From contig CAJUCX010000002.1 of assembly GCA_910585195.1 (NCBI GenBank), positions 62,001 to 126,000 on the forward strand: a stretch of DNA of 64,000 bases. Reading direction: 5' to 3'. The notes beneath the pieces are model-generated. The model saw only the letters and a program-made list of their open reading frames with translations. It made no database searches and was not told where the DNA came from. A program made the translations under genes and the position numbers. Positions 60,331-64,000 of this stretch are shown here, one piece after another. How positions within the stretch are numbered: position 1 is the first letter of the stretch; every line of letters begins with the position of its first letter. Source of the DNA: an uncultured Christensenellaceae bacterium (GTDB taxonomy: Bacteria > Bacillota > Clostridia > Christensenellales > CAG-314).

Positions 60331-61900
60331 AATTATAAAATTGTTTGTGTTTTAGATAAAAATTATATAAACACTCTGATATAACCAACATAAGGATTGT
60401 TATTTCTGGAATTAAAAATTTATATGTCAGCTCGGTTCTGTCAGAAAAATCTATTCTGAACATCAATAAATCAACACATATAATTAACGCACTGCAAAAA
60501 ATAAATATAATAACTTTTTTCAGCACAGAATGTCTGAATTTATGTGTCGGTTTAACTCTTACATTAGGTTTGGTTAAATAAACGTATGTAAAATATAAAG
60601 GTACCAATAAAAAACAAGCCGCAACAATCCCAATAATTGCTATATTTGCACTTGCTCCGCAAATAAGCCATGACAGTCCTAATAAAATATAAAATATACA
60701 TAGCGTTGACCAAGCTGTAATGCAGTTTATTTTATTTCTAATCAGCATAGGTACGGCTCTGTATTGCGATGTAGCGGTGTTGTAAAATCTTATACGGTAG
60801 CCTTCTTTTGATAAATTATCTGCTGTTTCGGTAATAGACAGACTTTCAAAACAAGACTCGTCATAATTTGCGGCTTGTGGTGTAATTTGGGAAACTTTTT
60901 CATCTGTATTGATTATTTGTTCGCCCAATAAACTTCCTAAAATTACTTTATATTGATTTTCTTGATGTGTTTCTGCAACTTCATATGACTGTTGCTGTAT
61001 TTTTGTGATTTGTTCTGGCGGCGTATCAAGATAAATGTTTCTTGCTATTGTATCAAAGTTTGTGTCAGCAACTTTAGATTTTTCTATTTGCGTATGTTTT
61101 TGTTGCGGTGCAAATTTTTCATCGCAATCGGTAATTCGAAGTAAATCTTCACCATTGTTGAAAACAATAGTGGGCTCGATTTCGGCAGGGATTTCTTTAT
61201 CATATTTAATAAATTCTGTGCTTGCAAAAAGTTCTTGCGAGCGTTCGATAATAGGGGTGTTGCCAAAATCTTCTTCCGTATTTTCTTCTGTTGAGTTGCT
61301 TATATAAGATAAATCAACTTGTTCGCTTTTGTTGAGATTTGTTACTTCAATATCAAAATTGACAGAAGTATTAGCATCATCATTTATTAAACGTGAGTCT
61401 TTATCAACTGAGGATTTTTCATCGGTTGTTTCAGTTAATTTCATCAACTGTTCAAATAACAACTGATTTTCTTTTTCATTATTAAAATCTTTTTTTGTGT
61501 GGCGTTTCCTTTGTGACGATTTTGTGCCTAAAAATAAATTATCTTCCGGAACATATTCCGGCAGTTCGTCAGTAGGTTCGGCAACTAAGCTGTCTAAAAT
61601 ATTTCTATGAAAATTCCATTCGGACATATATCTTTCGCAAGCAATTTTTCCCGCACGCGTTAATTTGAAGTATTTTCTTCTGCCGCCAAAAGATTCGTCT
61701 CCCCAATAAGACTCTACAAGTTCTTGTTCTTGAAGTCGTTTTAGATAAGTGTATAAAGTGGGCTGCTTGATTTCATACTTATTTTCGGTTTTTTCTTTAA
61801 TTTCTTTTGCAATTTCATAGCCGTATTTATCGCCGTTATATAGTGCGTTAAGTATTATGGTTTCAATGTTTCCCTTCAAAAATTTGAAATTCTTATCCAT
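60329..61900 (-). CDS. PadR-family regulator fused to a membrane domain
   Basis: A 523-aa protein. Residues 1-100 are a PadR winged helix (LKGNIETIILNALYNGDKYG, QPTLYTYLKRLQEQELVESY, GRRKYFKLTRAG). Residues about 105-390 are an acidic, low-complexity linker rich in E, D, N, T and Q. The last 130 residues have four hydrophobic segments (about 398-415, 420-440, 462-480, 493-512). PadR proteins are normally small soluble repressors of 100-180 aa, so this would be a membrane-tethered regulator. The start at 61900 has no Shine-Dalgarno, and the promoter -10 lies 7 nt away. Ligand and targets are unknown; divergent transcription with the metallopeptidase gene hints at a local target. Confidence 0.8.
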   Translation of the reverse strand: MDKNFKFLKGNIETIILNALYNGDKYGYEIAKEIKEKTENKYEIKQPTLYTYLKRLQEQELVESYWGDESFGGRRKYFKLTRAGKIACERYMSEWNFHRNILDSLVAEPTDELPEYVPEDNLFLGTKSSQRKRHTKKDFNNEKENQLLFEQLMKLTETTDEKSSVDKDSRLINDDANTSVNFDIEVTNLNKSEQVDLSYISNSTEENTEEDFGNTPIIERSQELFASTEFIKYDKEIPAEIEPTIVFNNGEDLLRITDCDEKFAPQQKHTQIEKSKVADTNFDTIARNIYLDTPPEQITKIQQQSYEVAETHQENQYKVILGSLLGEQIINTDEKVSQITPQAANYDESCFESLSITETADNLSKEGYRIRFYNTATSQYRAVPMLIRNKINCITAWSTLCIFYILLGLSWLICGASANIAIIGIVAACFLLVPLYFTYVYLTKPNVRVKPTHKFRHSVLKKVIIFIFCSALIICVDLLMFRIDFSDRTELTYKFLIPEITILMLVISECLYNFYLKHKQFYN

Positions 61901-61907
61901 ATTTTAT

Positions 61908-61936
61908 ATAATAACAAACTAAATTAAATAAGTCAA
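61908..61936 (-). promoter_or_regulatory. Promoter of the PadR-type gene, close to the start codon
   Basis: On the minus strand TTGACT (61936-61931), 17 bp, TATTAT (61913-61908), then 7 nt to the ATG at 61900. This leaves no room for a ribosome site. Confidence 0.75.
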
Positions 61937-62017
61937 TAAATCATAAAAAAATCATATATTTACAATATTATTTTTAACATAATATATTGATTTTCTATAA
62001 AAACTTAAAATATAACA

Positions 62018-62044
62018 TTGTTTTTAATGTGAATGTGATACAAT
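62018..62044 (+). promoter_or_regulatory. Promoter of the metallopeptidase gene, close to the start codon
   Basis: TACAAT at 62039-62044 is preceded by TGA (extended -10); a weak TTGTTT lies at 62018-62023. The ATG (62051) is 6 nt after the -10, and no Shine-Dalgarno is present. Confidence 0.6.
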
Positions 62045-62050
62045 TTTTAT

Positions 62051-62710
62051 ATGATAAACTATTTTGAGGCAGATAGAAGAACTATAAAGATTGAAGTAAC
62101 CAACAAGGCTGAAGTAAATGTATATTATCCTAAGTCTACATCAATTAAAAATGCACAAAATTTTGTGATAAAAAAACAGGCGTGGATTGAAAAAAAACGG
62201 CGAGAAATTTTATGTAATATATCAAATAATGCAGATATTTTTGATTTTAAGTCAATACTTTTGCTTGGTGAAAAAATTGAAATAACGTATGAAGATATCA
62301 ATAAAATTACCTTAATAAATAGGGTATTAGTGGCTCCTAAACACATGGAAAAAGATACAAATGCATTAAAAAAGGGGCTAAAAGCCTTTATTTCAAAATT
62401 TGCAGCAGAGCTGTTGCCGCAATGCATGTCATATTTTGCTGAAATCATAGGCAAGTCGCCGGCTAAAATTGCAATTTCGCACCCAAGAAGCATGTGGGGT
62501 TCGTGTAATGACAGAAAAGAAATACGGCTAAATGCAAAACTTGTTATGTTGCCAAAGGAATTGATGGAATACGTAGTTATTCATGAATTATGCCACTTAA
62601 AAGAGCTTAATCATTCTGAAATATTTTGGCGCGAAGTTAATAAATTTTGTGATGCAAGTAATTGCCGAAAGCAGCTTAAAGAGTACAATTATCTGATAAC
62701 TTTATTTTAA
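62051..62710 (+). CDS. YgjP-like metallopeptidase (M48/DUF45)
   Basis: A 219-aa protein of the YgjP/WLM-like zinc peptidase group. The zinc site is HELCH at residues 178-182 with a third histidine at 188 (LNHSEIFW), preceded by the family block RSMWGSCNDRKEIRLNAKLV. The N-terminal part has the characteristic basic helix (IKKQAWIEKKRREI). There is no signal peptide, so it is cytoplasmic. It is divergent from the membrane-tethered PadR gene; cellular substrates of this group are not established. Confidence 0.88.
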   Translation: MINYFEADRRTIKIEVTNKAEVNVYYPKSTSIKNAQNFVIKKQAWIEKKRREILCNISNNADIFDFKSILLLGEKIEITYEDINKITLINRVLVAPKHMEKDTNALKKGLKAFISKFAAELLPQCMSYFAEIIGKSPAKIAISHPRSMWGSCNDRKEIRLNAKLVMLPKELMEYVVIHELCHLKELNHSEIFWREVNKFCDASNCRKQLKEYNYLITLF

Positions 62711-62729
62711 TGGGGCAAAATTATAAAAT

Positions 62730-62771
62730 GCATATTTATTCGCAAAACAATACTTTTGCGAATAAATATGC
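62730..62771. repeat. Perfect 18-bp inverted repeat
   Basis: Arms 62730-62747 and 62754-62771 are exact reverse complements around the 6-nt CAATAC. No T tract follows on the plus strand (CAAAATTAA) and only a short one on the minus strand, so it is not a good terminator. It lies 73 nt before the tyrosine recombinase gene and could be an operator or a recombinase site; bidirectional termination is also possible. Confidence 0.7.
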
Positions 62772-62808
62772 CAAAATTAAGGCGATACTTTAGAATTGTA
62801 AAAAATTT

Positions 62809-62837
62809 TTGCAAAATTTGATATATCGTGATAAAAT
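62809..62837 (+). promoter_or_regulatory. Promoter of the tyrosine recombinase gene, close to the start codon
   Basis: TTGCAA at 62809-62814, 17 bp with TGA before the -10, TAAAAT at 62832-62837. The ATG (62844) is 6 nt downstream and lacks a Shine-Dalgarno. Confidence 0.7.
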
Positions 62838-62843
62838 TTATTT

Positions 62844-63929
62844 ATGCAGCAAAAGAAAATATCCAAAGATTATTTTTCTGAGAGAAATTATAACAATCTA
62901 CAGAAACTTAATAAAATCATATTTGAAGATTTGCCTGATTTTGCCGGCGAGTTTTTTATTGGAATAGAAAATAGAACTACGCCTTTGACCAGACTGAATT
63001 ATGCGTATGATTTACGGATTTTTTTCGACTATTTGCTTAAAGAAATTCCGTTATATAGTAAATATTCTTCCGTAAAAGATATTACGCTGGAAGATTTGAA
63101 TAAGTTGACTACACGCGATTTAGAGCGTTATTTAAGTTATCTTTCATTTTATACCCCGCCAAAACATAATGACGATGACGTGTTAAAAAATACTGAGCGC
63201 GGTAAAGCAAGAAAATTATCTTCTGTCAGAGCGTTTTTTAAGTACTATTTCAAAAAAGATAAATTATCTTCAAATATTGCGGCAAACGTTGATACACCAA
63301 AACTGCATGATAAAGAAATAATCAGGCTTGAATCTGATGAAGTTGAAAATTTACTTCATGAAGTAGAAAAAGGTTCTTTCCCTTCTGCCAGGCAAAATGC
63401 ATTTAAGGAAAAGACTCAACTTAGAGATTATGCAATGATTTCTTTATTTTTAGGTACAGGCATTCGTATAAGTGAATGCGTCGGCTTAAATGTTGACGAT
63501 ATAGATTTAAGAAATAAAAGTTTTGTCGTTACCAGAAAAGGCGGAAATCGTGTTGTGCTTTATTTTTCAGACGAAGTCGAACTGGCGTTATGTGCCTATA
63601 TGGAAAGTCGTTGCACGGATGATAAAATTCCACCGGGTGAACGCGCCCTATTTTTGTCGTTACAGAAAAAGCGCATAACCGTTCGCGCTGTCGAGAATAT
63701 TGTTAAAAAATATGCATTGCAAGTTACTCCGTTAAAAAAAATTACTCCGCATAAGTTGCGCAGCACTTTCGGCACGGAATTGTATCGCGCTACAGGCGAT
63801 ATTTATGTTGTGGCAGACGTTTTGGGGCATAGCGATGTCAATACTACAAAGAAGCACTATGCTGCTATAAGCGAAGATATAAGACGAGAAGCGTCTACAA
63901 AAGTAAAATTACATAAAAGTGATGAATAG
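62844..63929 (+). CDS. xerC: Tyrosine recombinase (XerC/XerD-like)
   Basis: A 361-aa site-specific recombinase with every catalytic residue: R208 (TGIRISE), K232 (TRKGGNR), H303 and R306 (HKLR), H329 (LGHSDV) and nucleophile Y339 (KKHYAAIS). An N-terminal SAM-like core-binding domain spans about 35-145. It is about 60 residues longer than typical XerC/D, with extra N-terminal residues and an insert near 105-120. It may be the chromosome-dimer recombinase of this organism or an integrase-like relative; no mobile-element genes adjoin it. A candidate enzyme for the 34-bp repeats near hemZ, on no direct evidence. Confidence 0.85.
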   Translation: MQQKKISKDYFSERNYNNLQKLNKIIFEDLPDFAGEFFIGIENRTTPLTRLNYAYDLRIFFDYLLKEIPLYSKYSSVKDITLEDLNKLTTRDLERYLSYLSFYTPPKHNDDDVLKNTERGKARKLSSVRAFFKYYFKKDKLSSNIAANVDTPKLHDKEIIRLESDEVENLLHEVEKGSFPSARQNAFKEKTQLRDYAMISLFLGTGIRISECVGLNVDDIDLRNKSFVVTRKGGNRVVLYFSDEVELALCAYMESRCTDDKIPPGERALFLSLQKKRITVRAVENIVKKYALQVTPLKKITPHKLRSTFGTELYRATGDIYVVADVLGHSDVNTTKKHYAAISEDIRREASTKVKLHKSDE

Positions 63930-63961
63930 ATTTTGTTTATTAAATTAAAATTAAATTTCCC

Positions 63962-63989
63962 AAAATGCAAACAAATGTTTGCATTTTTT
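63962..63989 (+). terminator. Terminator after the recombinase gene
   Basis: Perfect 11-bp stem, 63962-63972 with 63977-63987, loop AAAT, ending in six T residues. Confidence 0.9.
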
Positions 63990-64000
63990 ATATTTATATT

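Noticed and set aside
62844..63929. Tyrosine recombinase as the integrase of the prophage at 1-17931
   Set aside because: It is 45 kb away behind dozens of host genes, has its own promoter and terminator, and no phage genes adjoin it.
1..64000. CRISPR arrays, rRNA genes, transposase-bearing insertion sequences, replication origin
   Set aside because: Looked for regularly spaced repeats, rRNA-like sequence, transposase motifs and DnaA-box clusters; none were seen.

Overview
The window is from a low-GC Gram-positive chromosome. Gene order and content fit a Clostridia-class Firmicute: ytxC next to thrS, T-box control of thrS, infC-rpmI-rplT with an attenuator-type leader, the chain ruvCAB-queA-tgt-yajC-TIGR04086-SCIFF-SCIFF maturase-secDF-recJ-relA-MBL-hemZ, then rpsO-pnp-ylxY-M16 protease-ftsK-rimO-pgsA-cinA-recA-rny. 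The SCIFF pair is a hallmark of Clostridia, and YtxC and YlxY are families of spore-forming lineages, although sporulation itself cannot be judged from this window. The species is not identifiable; an uncultured gut clostridium is a reasonable guess.

Bases 1-17.9 kb are the structural half of a tailed prophage, all on the plus strand except one gene. In order: a left-truncated gene, terminase small subunit, a hypothetical gene, PBSX-type terminase large subunit, portal, two small proteins (the second scaffold-like), major capsid protein, three short connector-like genes, a tail-tube-like protein, a 134-aa alanine/glycine-rich protein, a 1140-aa tail protein, two small unknowns, a lipoprotein gene on the opposite strand, a BppU-like tail fibre or receptor protein, and a run of small genes ending in three membrane proteins. 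No integrase, repressor, recognisable endolysin or conventional long tape-measure gene is visible. The early half of the element must lie to the left of the window, or the element is remodelled. Hairpins sit at the module joints (about 403-432, 12021-12051, 12724-12760, 13205-13234).

From 18 kb on the sequence is host core genome. An ABC efflux-type transporter and ytxC come first, followed by translation (thrS, infC, rpmI, rplT, trmH), DNA repair (ruvCAB, recJ, recA, cinA), queuosine tRNA modification (queA, tgt), protein export (yajC, secD, secF), stringent response (relA), haem synthesis (hemZ), RNA decay (pnp, rny), chromosome segregation (ftsK), membrane lipid (pgsA), purine (purB) and proline (proC) synthesis, and rnhA. 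A tRNA-Trp lies on the minus strand. The right end has a PadR-type regulator fused to a membrane domain, a YgjP-like metallopeptidase and a tyrosine recombinase. Promoters with a consistent TTGACA-like/17 bp/TATAAT-like form and rho-independent terminators can be placed for many operons.

The most unusual feature is a 1.1-kb insertion between hemZ and rpsO (42304-43440). It is bounded by a perfect 34-bp direct repeat that duplicates the 3' end of hemZ, including its stop codon. It carries one Pro/Thr-linker lipoprotein gene with its own terminator and no recombinase. Other points worth following are four genes with -10 boxes only 6-7 nt from the start codon and no Shine-Dalgarno (probable leaderless mRNAs), a lipoprotein moron in the prophage tail module, and the membrane-anchored PadR protein.
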